A stretch of DNA of 42,341 bases from Paludibacteraceae bacterium. Lineage in GTDB: Bacteria; Bacteroidota; Bacteroidia; Bacteroidales; Paludibacteraceae. The position numbers and the translations under genes are program-made. The notes under the pieces were generated by a model. The model searched no databases, was not told the DNA's origin, and saw nothing but the letters and a program-made list of their open reading frames with translations. This document shows positions 34,702 through 42,186 of this stretch, in pieces; positions within the stretch are counted from its first letter, which is position 1; each line of letters opens with the position of its first letter. Location of the stretch: positions 1 to 42,341 of the forward strand of contig JAFTSS010000054.1 in assembly GCA_017467185.1 (NCBI GenBank). The letters run 5' to 3'.

Positions 34702-34754
34702 ATCTTTAGATTTTTAGTAGCGAGTAACGAGTAACGAGACTTGCCATTCGGCAT
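34698..34754 (-). CDS. small upstream ORF overlapping the small membrane protein start (copy 2)
   Basis: Codes for MPNGKSRYSLLATKNLKI and ends in TGA overlapping the next ATG. Differs from the ORF at 29162-29218 by one residue. Confidence 0.5.
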   Translation of the reverse strand: MPNGKSRYSLLATKNLKI

Positions 34755-34807
34755 CAATATTTTAGATTTTTAGTAGCGAGTAGCGAGATTGTATCGAAAA
34801 TTTATAA

Positions 34808-35116
34808 TAATTTAACGTCAGTTCGATATAAAAATCCGCATGGCATCTGTGTCATCTGTAGAGCGAATTTTGTGATAAGCGAATGCAGAACCAAGCTTGC
34901 TTGAGTTATGCTGAGCGTGAACAAAATCACGACAGAATGGAGTAATTTGCGTAGCAAAAGAGCGAATTTTGTTATAAACGAGAGCAATAGAGTTTACTCT
35001 AATTGCCGAGTACAGCAATAATCTTGTTAAAAAATCTGTGGGATATAAACAAATTTTTCCGTGTTATCCGTGCGTTCCGTGTGAGGTAAAAGTTATATCG
35101 AACTCACGTTAATTTA
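34808..35116. mobile_element. MITE-like element A with terminal inverted repeats
   Basis: 309 bp with 24-bp terminal inverted repeats (34808-34831 and 35093-35116) matching at 22 of 24 positions. Related at both ends to element B (29263-29605). The interior holds a copy of the structured dispersed repeat (34867-34927) and a diverged one near 34965-35025. No coding capacity. No clear target duplication. Confidence 0.65.
34867..34927. repeat. third copy of the structured dispersed repeat
   Basis: Outer stem ATTTTGT/ACAAAAT and inner hairpin CAAGCTTGCTTG; the bases between resemble copies a and b at 34129-34297. Confidence 0.8.
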
Positions 35117-35261
35117 CATCTATCTCAAGCTCAAAAACTTTTTCAACATAAATTATCGAAAATTTATCATAAATATTATTTATTAATGGATAATTTATGA
35201 TAATTTACGTTTTAACTACTTAAGCGTAGCGAAAAATCTGTAATCTGCTCCACCATATTCT

Positions 35262-35299
35262 CCCCCTGTCTTAGGGGGAGTGGTCGAAGACCGAGGGGG
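35262..35299. repeat. GC-rich double-hairpin element, intergenic copy near manC
   Basis: 38 bp, second hairpin GGTC/GACC; differs from the 32197 copy by one base in the first loop. Confidence 0.9.
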
Positions 35300-35304
35300 T
35301 TAAT

Positions 35305-35394
35305 ACCTATAACCTGTAATCTATACTCTGTAATCTGTAATCTGTACTCTGTAATCTGTACTCTGTAATCTGTACTCTGTAATCTGTACTCTAT
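35305..35394. repeat. heptanucleotide array CTGTAAT / CTGTACT after manC
   Basis: About twelve 7-bp units, the later ones alternating between two variants, ending next to the manC stop codon. With the MITE-like element and the GC-rich copy this accounts for most of 34702-35393. Confidence 0.9.
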
Positions 35395-36467
35395 CAAATG
35401 TATTTCTTACCAAATTTCTCTTCAGCATCTTTCACATACTGACGAATTTTTGCCTCTTCATCTTTTTTACAGATAAGCAACACCCCATTATCACGAGCTA
35501 CAAGATAGCCATCAAGACCTTCAATTACAGCCAACTCACCTTCTGGCAATGCAATCATATTATTTTTAGAATTATATAGTATTGCTTCGCATTTAGCCAC
35601 AGCATTTCCGTCATTATCTTTAGGTGTAAGTTCGTGCAACGAACTCCAAGTACCCAAATCGCTCCAGCCGAAATCAGCCAACATAACATAAACGTTATCA
35701 GCCTTTTCCATAATGCCATAGTCAATAGAAATATTCGGACATTGAGGATAAATTCTATTGATAAAAGCTTGTTCTTTACTAGTTCCATACACATCATTGC
35801 CCTCTTCAAACTTATCTGCCACTTCCGACAAATGTTGATTAAATTGTTCTACAATCACATCAGCACGCCAAAGGAACATACCCGAATTCCAAGCAAATTC
35901 GCCCGAAGCAAGAAATACTTTTGCCATTTCGAGGTTTGGTTTTTCTGTGAAAGTCTTCACTTTACGCAAATCCTCTCCCCCATTTCCAAGTTGAATATAA
36001 CCATAACCCGTCTCAGGACGTGTAGGTTTCATACCCAATGTAAGCAAAGCATCATTATTTGCCACAAAACGCAAACCTTCGGTTATAACACGTTGAAATT
36101 CTTTCTCGTTAGTAATCAAGTGGTCAGATGGCAACACCACGATATTAGCCTTTGGATTTTGTTTACGAATACGATATACAGCGTATGCAATGCACGGAGC
36201 CGTATTCCTACGCATAGGTTCAAGCAACACCTGATTTTCCTGCAATTCAGGCAATTGTTCCAAAATAGTCTCCTTATAAATTTTGTTAGTAACAACAAAC
36301 ACATTCGAAGCAGGCACAATCCCATTCAAACGCTCATAAGTCATACGCAACAACGAGCGCCCTGTTCCGAAAAAATCAAGAAATTGCTTTGGTCGTTCGT
36401 TAGTGCTAAAAGGCCAAAAGCGACTACCCACGCCGCCAGCCATAATTATACAATAGTTGTTTTTCAT
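35394..36467 (-). CDS. manC: mannose-1-phosphate guanylyltransferase
   Basis: 357 aa. Nucleotidyltransferase signature IMAGGVGSRFWPFSTNERPKQFL (9-31), VLPSDHLI, FTEKPNLEMAKVFLASGEFAWNSGMFLW and ADFGWSDLGTWSSLHEL. It makes GDP-mannose from mannose-1-phosphate and GTP, for surface polysaccharide and glycoprotein synthesis. The length shows only the transferase domain; the C-terminal isomerase domain of bifunctional ManC/AlgA is absent, as usual in Bacteroidota. Its stop codon touches a heptamer array. Confidence 0.93.
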   Translation of the reverse strand: MKNNYCIIMAGGVGSRFWPFSTNERPKQFLDFFGTGRSLLRMTYERLNGIVPASNVFVVTNKIYKETILEQLPELQENQVLLEPMRRNTAPCIAYAVYRIRKQNPKANIVVLPSDHLITNEKEFQRVITEGLRFVANNDALLTLGMKPTRPETGYGYIQLGNGGEDLRKVKTFTEKPNLEMAKVFLASGEFAWNSGMFLWRADVIVEQFNQHLSEVADKFEEGNDVYGTSKEQAFINRIYPQCPNISIDYGIMEKADNVYVMLADFGWSDLGTWSSLHELTPKDNDGNAVAKCEAILYNSKNNMIALPEGELAVIEGLDGYLVARDNGVLLICKKDEEAKIRQYVKDAEEKFGKKYI

Positions 36468-36522
36468 ATATCAGTTTATTAGAATCAGAGTTAACTCCCT
36501 TATTTATTTTTCATCATAAATA

Positions 36523-37881
36523 TCAATATTTTATTATCCACAGACCAGCATTATCCTTACCTTCACGCTCTAATATACCTATTCTCTTCATTTTAGAAAT
36601 TTCACGTTCAATAGTACGTGGACTTACCGACAAAGTCTCCGCCATCATCTTGGCGGTCAACGTCGGAGATTCTTTAATTAAATTTAATATATTTTGTTGA
36701 CGATCAGTAAGTTTCATCTCCGACAAGTCTCCGTCAACATCACCGACAGAAGCAAAAATAATAGTTTGAAACTGTGTAGCAGAAGACTTAAACATAGGCT
36801 TCAAATCATCTTTATATCCATCTAACGCTTTTGTTTCATTATAAATTCGAGTCAAACCACTACCTCGTTTTTCCATATAATCAAGTTGAGCCATAACATT
36901 TGCAAGAATAGGATTACGTCTTTCTGAAGACACATCAGCTATATCTAAATTTTGAATCAACATTCCATTATACATGCCACCAGGAGAAGTAACAACTAAC
37001 CGATTATCATAAATATCAAGATGCACCTCTCCCCCTATCACAGTATAATCTCTATGAATAAAATGATTAACCATTGCTTCAAGAACTGCTCGTTCTGCAT
37101 ACTCTGGTTTGTTTTTACGACCATTTGACAATTTTTCCCAACCTCTCTTCGTATTTGATTTCACAAAATTCATAGCCTCTCGAAGCAACATTAATACATT
37201 GCCTGTAAATTCAGCATCATTAACAGCATCTCCTTTTATGACTCCATCCCATCGTGTACAATATAAACGAGATTGTACTAATGGACAATCATCTGCAAAT
37301 AAAGCACCTGCTTTAGTAAGAGTATTAAAACTAGTAACTAATCCAAATGAAAGAAGATATTTCTTGTTCCACTCTTGGTTTGTGCGATTTTTAAAAGTAT
37401 TAGCAAGAATTGTAAAAGAATAATCTTTAACCTTATAATCCGTATAAAGAGAATCGTATGTTTTATTTGTTCCCTTCAAAACTAAACGCATCATTTGTTC
37501 TGCTGTCGCAGGCAGACTTTCATCCCCAATGCGAACAAAAGCTATACGTTGACCATCACCAACATAATAATAAGGAGTATAACTACCTGATTTCACTTCC
37601 AATTGCAACACATCCATATTTCCAATCCTATGTGGGAGCATTTTAACATCAGGCAATGGATCCATATAGTCTCGGATTTTACTACTAATCATTTCACAAA
37701 CATACTGTATATCATCCAACCCCTTAATAATACCATCATTATCTATACCAAAAAATAAAGAACCACCAAACCCATTAGCAAAAGCACTAATACTTTTCAA
37801 CCAACTTTTAGGTCTTTTTTCCTCTAGCATTAATTTAAAATCATATTCAGTACATTCTGATATTAAATTTTCAAGTTTCAT
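36523..37881 (-). CDS. AlbA_2-domain / RecG-like transcriptional regulator
   Basis: 452 aa from the ATG at 37881. N-terminal AlbA_2 (divergent AAA) domain: YDFKLMLEEKRPKSWLKSISAFANGFGGSLFFGIDNDG. Then the C-terminal ATPase-like module common in such proteins (AERAVLEAMVNHFIHRDYTVIGGEVHLDIYDNRLVVTSPGG...RNPILANVMAQLDYMEKRGSGLTRI), and a final winged HTH (LTDRQQNILNLIKESPTLTAKMMAETLSVSPRTIEREISKMKRIGIL). Often annotated as an ATP-dependent DNA helicase or putative regulator; real roles are mostly unknown. The frame extends to a TTG at 37920, but a TATCTTTG box (37918-37925, minus strand) overlaps it, so the ATG is preferred. Confidence 0.85.
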   Translation of the reverse strand: MKLENLISECTEYDFKLMLEEKRPKSWLKSISAFANGFGGSLFFGIDNDGIIKGLDDIQYVCEMISSKIRDYMDPLPDVKMLPHRIGNMDVLQLEVKSGSYTPYYYVGDGQRIAFVRIGDESLPATAEQMMRLVLKGTNKTYDSLYTDYKVKDYSFTILANTFKNRTNQEWNKKYLLSFGLVTSFNTLTKAGALFADDCPLVQSRLYCTRWDGVIKGDAVNDAEFTGNVLMLLREAMNFVKSNTKRGWEKLSNGRKNKPEYAERAVLEAMVNHFIHRDYTVIGGEVHLDIYDNRLVVTSPGGMYNGMLIQNLDIADVSSERRNPILANVMAQLDYMEKRGSGLTRIYNETKALDGYKDDLKPMFKSSATQFQTIIFASVGDVDGDLSEMKLTDRQQNILNLIKESPTLTAKMMAETLSVSPRTIEREISKMKRIGILEREGKDNAGLWIIKY

Positions 37882-37917
37882 GTTGACTAATATTAGCGTA
37901 TTAAGTATTAACGTTTG

Positions 37918-37925
37918 CAAAGATA
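37918..37925 (-). promoter_or_regulatory. -7 box (TATCTTTG) of the AlbA_2 gene
   Basis: CAAAGATA on the plus strand, 37 bp before the chosen ATG; it rules out the upstream TTG as start. Confidence 0.65.
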
Positions 37926-37984
37926 CAAAAAAAATATGACTATTCCCATTAAATTATGTAAAATATTTCACATACCCAACGCTT

Positions 37985-38671
37985 TCACGAAAGATACTGT
38001 CTTACAACTTTTTCAATCGCTTTTCCACCGCTATCTTTACCATTAATTTTGAACGTGCGATATATAGCCGATTTTCGTTGATAATAGTAATTATGCGTGA
38101 TATTCAACAATTCACAAATCTTATCTGTCGAGCAATTCATAAACAACAACCAAGTAATACTCACATCCGTACGAGTAAGCGAAGGGTACGCCTCATGCAA
38201 TCTCTCCAAATTTTGCATAGCTTCAGTCATCACCGTACCTCTATCTAAGTTATAATCCGACTTATGTTTTTCAAATAACGCATTAAATCTCTCTTTATGT
38301 TTCACAATATCTATATCTTTCTCTGTAATATCACGTTTATATCTTTTCAAAAACACAAAAGCCACACTCAACAATGCCAGCAACACCAGCAAAATCACAT
38401 TATACGTTCTCATCGTTCTCACCCTCCTCTTCTCATTTTGCAACTCAACATTCAACAAATCATATTCAGCATTTATTGCCCCAAGACGTTGATTTAGCAT
38501 GAATTTATTGTCTTTCAAAAGTTGTAAATATGCCTTTTCAGCATATTCACATGCGTCTTTATACTCTCCATTCATTGCCAATATCCGAAAAGTATAAAAG
38601 TAAAATTTTCTTTTAAATTCATTTGTTGTAGAAATTTTATCAATATATATTTGCGCACTATCTATATCCCT
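37985..38671 (-). CDS. C-terminal half of a split TPR/HTH regulator (membrane helix + HTH)
   Basis: The frame enters at 38671 (by a -1 shift from the upstream lipoprotein frame) and ends at 37985; the first ATG in this frame is at 38581. It codes for the end of the TPR part, a helix with coiled-coil character (LNQRLGAINAEYDLLNVELQNEKRRV), one membrane segment (YNVILLVLLALLSVAFVFL) and a C-terminal LuxR-like helix-turn-helix (TRTDVSITWLLFMNCSTDKICELLNITHNYYYQRKSAIYRTF). Without the shift the 198-aa product from 38581 would lack any secretion signal before the helix. See the N-terminal entry for the junction. Confidence 0.7.
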   Translation of the reverse strand, partial: RDIDSAQIYIDKISTTNEFKRKFYFYTFRILAMNGEYKDACEYAEKAYLQLLKDNKFMLNQRLGAINAEYDLLNVELQNEKRRVRTMRTYNVILLVLLALLSVAFVFLKRYKRDITEKDIDIVKHKERFNALFEKHKSDYNLDRGTVMTEAMQNLERLHEAYPSLTRTDVSITWLLFMNCSTDKICELLNITHNYYYQRKSAIYRTFKINGKDSGGKAIEKVVRQYLS

Positions 38672-39351
38672 TTTTTTAAATACACATCAGCCAAAACAGA
38701 AGCATGACCGGTAAATTTAATACTATCATAATATGGTAACATATAAGCAATAACACTATCTATCTCCATTTCATCTGAACGCCAATAAGCATATTGAGAA
38801 CGAGCCATTTTATCATTCCAATCATCAAATAAATCAATACTTTTTTGCAAATAAATTTTAGCGCTATCAATATTTAATAAAAAACTTTTATTTAAATATA
38901 AATATGGCAATCGACGCAAATTATTATCTTCAACACATTTATCTATCGCTTTATCTACATACATTAAAGCCAAAGTTGTATCTGTAATAGACAAATTACT
39001 TGAAATGTATCCATATACAAAAGATGATATAGAATCACAATATTCAAGATTCGCTTCTGCTTTTTTCAAATGCACCAATGATCTATCAAAATCACCATTA
39101 AAATATAATTTATACCCTATTAAAGCATTTGCTAGACAATATTTTCCATTCTCACCCTTTTTCTCGCATATTATAGCATAATTTTCCAAATCATCAACGT
39201 CTATACCTTCGACACTTTGGTTCTGAGCTGATTTCATAGCCTTAATAAGAATATAATCTCTCTGCTCATCTAATATCTCTTTTTTATTACAAGCACATAA
39301 TATAGCAAACAAGCACACAAATGCTAATAATGTTTTAATTGAATTTTTCAT
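38662..39351 (-). CDS. N-terminal half of a split TPR lipoprotein/HTH regulator
   Basis: 229 aa ending VYLKKGI. Lipoprotein signal peptide (LLAFVCLFAILCAC, Cys near 21) and TPR-like helices (ALIGYKLYFNGDFDRSLVHLKKAEANLEY, LALMYVDKAIDKCVEDNN). The frame stops shortly after an A7 run (minus strand of 38671-38677), where the zero frame reads TTA AAA AAA GGG. A -1 slip there continues as LKKRDIDSAQIYIDK into the open frame of the following entry, giving one 455-aa protein: lipoprotein, TPRs, membrane helix, cytoplasmic HTH. Such TPR-membrane-HTH proteins are familiar in Bacteroidales. Frameshift mutation, assembly error, phase variation and programmed slippage are all possible. Confidence 0.72.
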   Translation of the reverse strand: MKNSIKTLLAFVCLFAILCACNKKEILDEQRDYILIKAMKSAQNQSVEGIDVDDLENYAIICEKKGENGKYCLANALIGYKLYFNGDFDRSLVHLKKAEANLEYCDSISSFVYGYISSNLSITDTTLALMYVDKAIDKCVEDNNLRRLPYLYLNKSFLLNIDSAKIYLQKSIDLFDDWNDKMARSQYAYWRSDEMEIDSVIAYMLPYYDSIKFTGHASVLADVYLKKGI

Positions 39352-39432
39352 AATAAATACTTAAGAAGAATTTATAGAAGTTCCCTTTATTTTTTCGCTT
39401 ACAAAATTACTCATTTTTTCCAAATAATACAA

Positions 39433-39472
39433 TTTTCTAACATTATAAAAAATTTTTTATAATGTTAGAAAA
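39433..39472. promoter_or_regulatory. perfect 40-bp palindrome between divergent genes
   Basis: Twenty-bp arms (TTTTCTAACATTATAAAAAA and its complement) with no spacer, between the split TPR/HTH gene and the DUF3244-like gene. A related half site (CTAATGTTATA) lies at about 39547-39557, near the -33 region of the plus-strand promoter. Operator or cruciform are both possible. It is the main content of 39352-39667. Confidence 0.65.
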
Positions 39473-39560
39473 ATCTTACCCCCCCATTTAACACTGGTAA
39501 TCAATAAGTTAAAGTATATAAAATTTTTCACTTTTACCGTTCTTTTCTAATGTTATATTT

Positions 39561-39591
39561 TTGGCTGCACCAAAAATACTTCTTAACTTTG
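39561..39591 (+). promoter_or_regulatory. promoter of the DUF3244-like gene (TTGG, 20 bp, TAACTTTG)
   Basis: TTTTTGG ending near 39564 and TAACTTTG at 39584-39591; good consensus and spacing, 76 bp before the ATG. Confidence 0.78.
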
Positions 39592-39667
39592 CCCTCAATC
39601 AAGCAAACATCAAAGGCTTGATGTCCCTAATCTATCAAAAATATTAATCATTTAAAAATTTAATTTT

Positions 39668-40087
39668 ATGAAAAAACAAAACTTTTTCTTAATCGTTGCA
39701 CTATTATTTGCATGCAACACCATTTTTGCCCAAACTCAAGACGGGTTTCAAATTTATTTAAAACCATGGTATCCCGGAACACCTCCAATTATTGGCATTG
39801 CTCCACCCAAAGACTCTATTCCTCATAATATACCCTTCTCTTTAAATGAAGTAAAAATAATTTCATGTTACAAAAACTCATCACATCTTACATTACAATG
39901 TAACAATGATGAACGTGTGGATGTAGTAATTTATGAGATGCTATCAGGCGTAAAATACACCTCTACTATGAATATGGTGGCAGGAGAAATCTACACAATC
40001 GCTACTCCATGGGGCACAGGTCTCTACACTATCCGTTTAACCCTCTCTGACGGAACAATCCTCGAAGGTGATTTCCAAATTAAATAA
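39668..40087 (+). CDS. small secreted DUF3244-like protein
   Basis: 139 aa. Sec signal peptide (FFLIVALLFACNTIFA, then QTQDG). The mature part ends in an Ig-like beta domain of the DUF3244 kind (VDVVIYEMLSGVKYTSTMNMVAGEIYTIATPWGTGLYTIRLTLSDGTILEGDFQIK), also reminiscent of short T9SS tails. It is 28 bp upstream of the C25-like gene, so the two may be one transcript. Function unknown. Composition is more AT-rich than the genes before 36 kb. Confidence 0.72.
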   Translation: MKKQNFFLIVALLFACNTIFAQTQDGFQIYLKPWYPGTPPIIGIAPPKDSIPHNIPFSLNEVKIISCYKNSSHLTLQCNNDERVDVVIYEMLSGVKYTSTMNMVAGEIYTIATPWGTGLYTIRLTLSDGTILEGDFQIK

Positions 40088-40115
40088 CTTTATTTACCTT
40101 TTAAATTAAGAAAGT

Positions 40116-40934
40116 ATGGAAAAGAAAAAAAATATATACTTGCCATTATTTTTTGCATGTATTATTTGTAGTTTTATAAATGCGAAAGCACAACAAGTGC
40201 AACAAATAACACCAGAAGTAATATTAGAAGTTGAAGACAATAGGTATATTGTGCATTTTGCTTTACCTGCATATTCTATTATTAATGATGATGGTTATGA
40301 TTATGATGTTGAATATGGTTATGATTCTAATCCTAGCCCGTGTGGCGAATTTTCCGTTATAGATATGGATGCTGATTATGATAAGACAGATATATCTGGT
40401 TATCCTGAATTACCTTTTTTTCCAATAAATTTAATTGTACCAAATTCAACAGAATATGAAATTACCTTTGTACCAGGACAAACAGAAGACATTTATCTTG
40501 ACCACTATATAGAAGCAGCCATAGATGACAGTGTTATTGTTGATGATAGCAGTTGTTATAACACTGAATATTACGACAATGGTGTTGATGAAGAATATCC
40601 TTATGGATTTTATCGTAATTTTTATGAAATTAGTGATCGCTATAACATTTCTGATGCTGAAGGTATAACTTTATCTATACATCCATTTGCTTATTATCCA
40701 CATCAAGACCATATAGAAGTATTACTTAATGGAACTTTTTATATAGAATTTGAGACAGATGATTTGATAGATGTAATCAATGATTTTAATTATGAGACTT
40801 ATAATTTACCAATTTGGTTATACTTCGATAATTATAATAATGAAACTAATTTACCAGATTTTATAGATAGAGGAAATTATTTAATTATCGCATCACATTC
40901 TAATATGAGGCAATCTTTAAGTAATTATGTTTAA
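40116..40934 (+). CDS. N-terminal part of the interrupted C25-like protein
   Basis: 272 aa up to the in-frame TAA. Signal peptide (PLFFACIICSFINAKA, then QQ) followed by an acidic beta-rich propeptide-like region (many Asp, Tyr and Asn; GYPELPFFPINLIVPNSTEYEITFVPG matches the pre-peptidase region of gingipain-like proteins) and the first strand of the C25 domain (GNYLIIASHSN). If translation ends here the product lacks both the peptidase core and the sorting tail. Confidence 0.7.
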   Translation: MEKKKNIYLPLFFACIICSFINAKAQQVQQITPEVILEVEDNRYIVHFALPAYSIINDDGYDYDVEYGYDSNPSPCGEFSVIDMDADYDKTDISGYPELPFFPINLIVPNSTEYEITFVPGQTEDIYLDHYIEAAIDDSVIVDDSSCYNTEYYDNGVDEEYPYGFYRNFYEISDRYNISDAEGITLSIHPFAYYPHQDHIEVLLNGTFYIEFETDDLIDVINDFNYETYNLPIWLYFDNYNNETNLPDFIDRGNYLIIASHSNMRQSLSNYV

Positions 40935-41219
40935 TACAAAATTAATCAAGGTTATAATGTTAATGTTTTATATTTAAATGAACATAATGCAACTGGAAAT
41001 GTAGAAAACATTTATGATTTAATTAATAATAATAATTTAATAGAACACCCTGATTTCGTATTATTAGTAGGGAGTTTAGATGATATTCCCCCATATGAAG
41101 GTGGTAATTATTATACTGATCCTTTTTCAGATGAAGGTTACCATCAAAATGTTGGGCGTTGGATAGTTTCTCCTATTTATAATGGATATCCAGAACTATT
41201 AAATTTAACCTTTAAAGCA

Positions 41220-42167
41220 ATGCTATGTGAAAATCAATATACGATAACTGACGAAGAAGCAATATTATTTTCAGGGAAAGTAGGAAATAAAAGATTGGGA
41301 AAAAAATTATATAAACATATAAAAAAAATTAAGAATATTTCTTTTGATAAAATAGATATACCTGCTTCTTTATATGATGGAAGAAACCCAAATATTGGTT
41401 TTGATGATATGAATGAGGCTTTGCAAAATGACCCTAAATTTTTCATATATAGTGGGGAAGGCGCAGTAATTCATGATAATTCTAATTCAGCAATATTGAC
41501 AACTGGCATAAGTAATCCATATAGAATAATTCCAAATAATTTTTCTTGCAATGAAATTCCTTTTAATCATATTGGTGATATTAATAATTATAGTGCAACT
41601 ATTTTTCCTATGAGTTTTGGTTTTTCTTGCAAGTTAAACACTTTTTGTACAAATAAGAATTTTGGAGCAGAATGGATAGGAAATATAAATGGAGGTGTAA
41701 CTTTTTATAGCTCAACTACAGATACAAAATTTACCCCTAATTTACGATTGTCAAAAAAAATATTTAAAAAATTAAAACAATTCATAAATAAAAAAGATAA
41801 TTTTCCAATAAGCACTTGGTTATATTGTTCTGAACAAGCATATTATAATGCTTTAATGACGTCAGTGCGTAGAAATCAAATAAAACGTTATAATTTACTA
41901 GGCGACCCAACATTACATATCAATGGGATATCATCAAATACAGAAGAAAATATATATTATTCTTCTCAATCAAAAAAAGTTAGTGATAAAGATAATATAA
42001 ATATAAAAATAAAACAAATTTATGTATATGATATTACAGGTCGTTTGATAAATATTTATATTGATAAAAATATAGATGATATATTATCAAATATAAGTAA
42101 AGGTATATATTTGGTAAAAATATTATACACAAATGATACAATAGAAACAATTAAATTTATAAATTAA
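41220..42167 (+). CDS. C-terminal part of the interrupted C25-like protein, with T9SS tail
   Basis: The frame is open from 40935; the first ATG is at 41220 (315 aa). It holds the rest of the C25 domain (FDDMNEALQNDPKFFIYSGEGA; GAEWIGNINGGVTFYSSTT, corresponding to the GxVaFxxST strand; NLLGDPTLHI) and a type A sorting domain (IYVYDITGRLINIYIDKN...ISKGIYLVKIL...IKFI). Starting at 41220 it would lack a signal peptide, so on its own it could not reach the type IX system. Confidence 0.68.
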   Translation: MLCENQYTITDEEAILFSGKVGNKRLGKKLYKHIKKIKNISFDKIDIPASLYDGRNPNIGFDDMNEALQNDPKFFIYSGEGAVIHDNSNSAILTTGISNPYRIIPNNFSCNEIPFNHIGDINNYSATIFPMSFGFSCKLNTFCTNKNFGAEWIGNINGGVTFYSSTTDTKFTPNLRLSKKIFKKLKQFINKKDNFPISTWLYCSEQAYYNALMTSVRRNQIKRYNLLGDPTLHINGISSNTEENIYYSSQSKKVSDKDNINIKIKQIYVYDITGRLINIYIDKNIDDILSNISKGIYLVKILYTNDTIETIKFIN

Positions 42168-42186
42168 TAAATAAAATTTTACGACT

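Larger units (their letters stand above)
40116..42167 (+). pseudogene. C25 (gingipain-like) T9SS cargo gene with one in-frame stop
   Basis: One reading frame runs from the ATG at 40116 to the TAA at 42165-42167 and is broken only by a TAA at 40932-40934 (684 codons in all). Sequence on both sides of the stop reads as one protein: NYLIIASHSNMRQSLSNYV, stop, YKINQGYNVNVLYLNEH, the start of a C25 peptidase domain. Both catalytic positions look lost: the GHG motif reads SGEGA (Glu codon at 41457-41459) and the Cys region reads IFPMSFGFSCK. The C-terminus still has a T9SS type A sorting tail. A single nonsense change would explain the stop; sequencing error is possible. Confidence 0.72.

Noticed and set aside
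35212-35397. 61-aa ORF on the minus strand with a heptad pattern (YRLQITE repeats)
   Set aside because: It is only the translation of the CTGTAAT/CTGTACT array; any 7-bp repeat gives a 7-residue pattern.
35634-36482. 282-aa plus-strand ORF opposite manC
   Set aside because: Antisense shadow of manC; the manC motifs on the minus strand are unmistakable.
36523-37920. TTG start at 37920 for the AlbA_2 gene
   Set aside because: It overlaps the predicted -7 box TATCTTTG; the ATG at 37881 starts with the conserved domain.
40932-40934. Recoded stop (non-standard amino acid) in the C25-like gene
   Set aside because: The codon is TAA, which ends most other genes of this window normally, and no recoding element was seen; a nonsense mutation is simpler.
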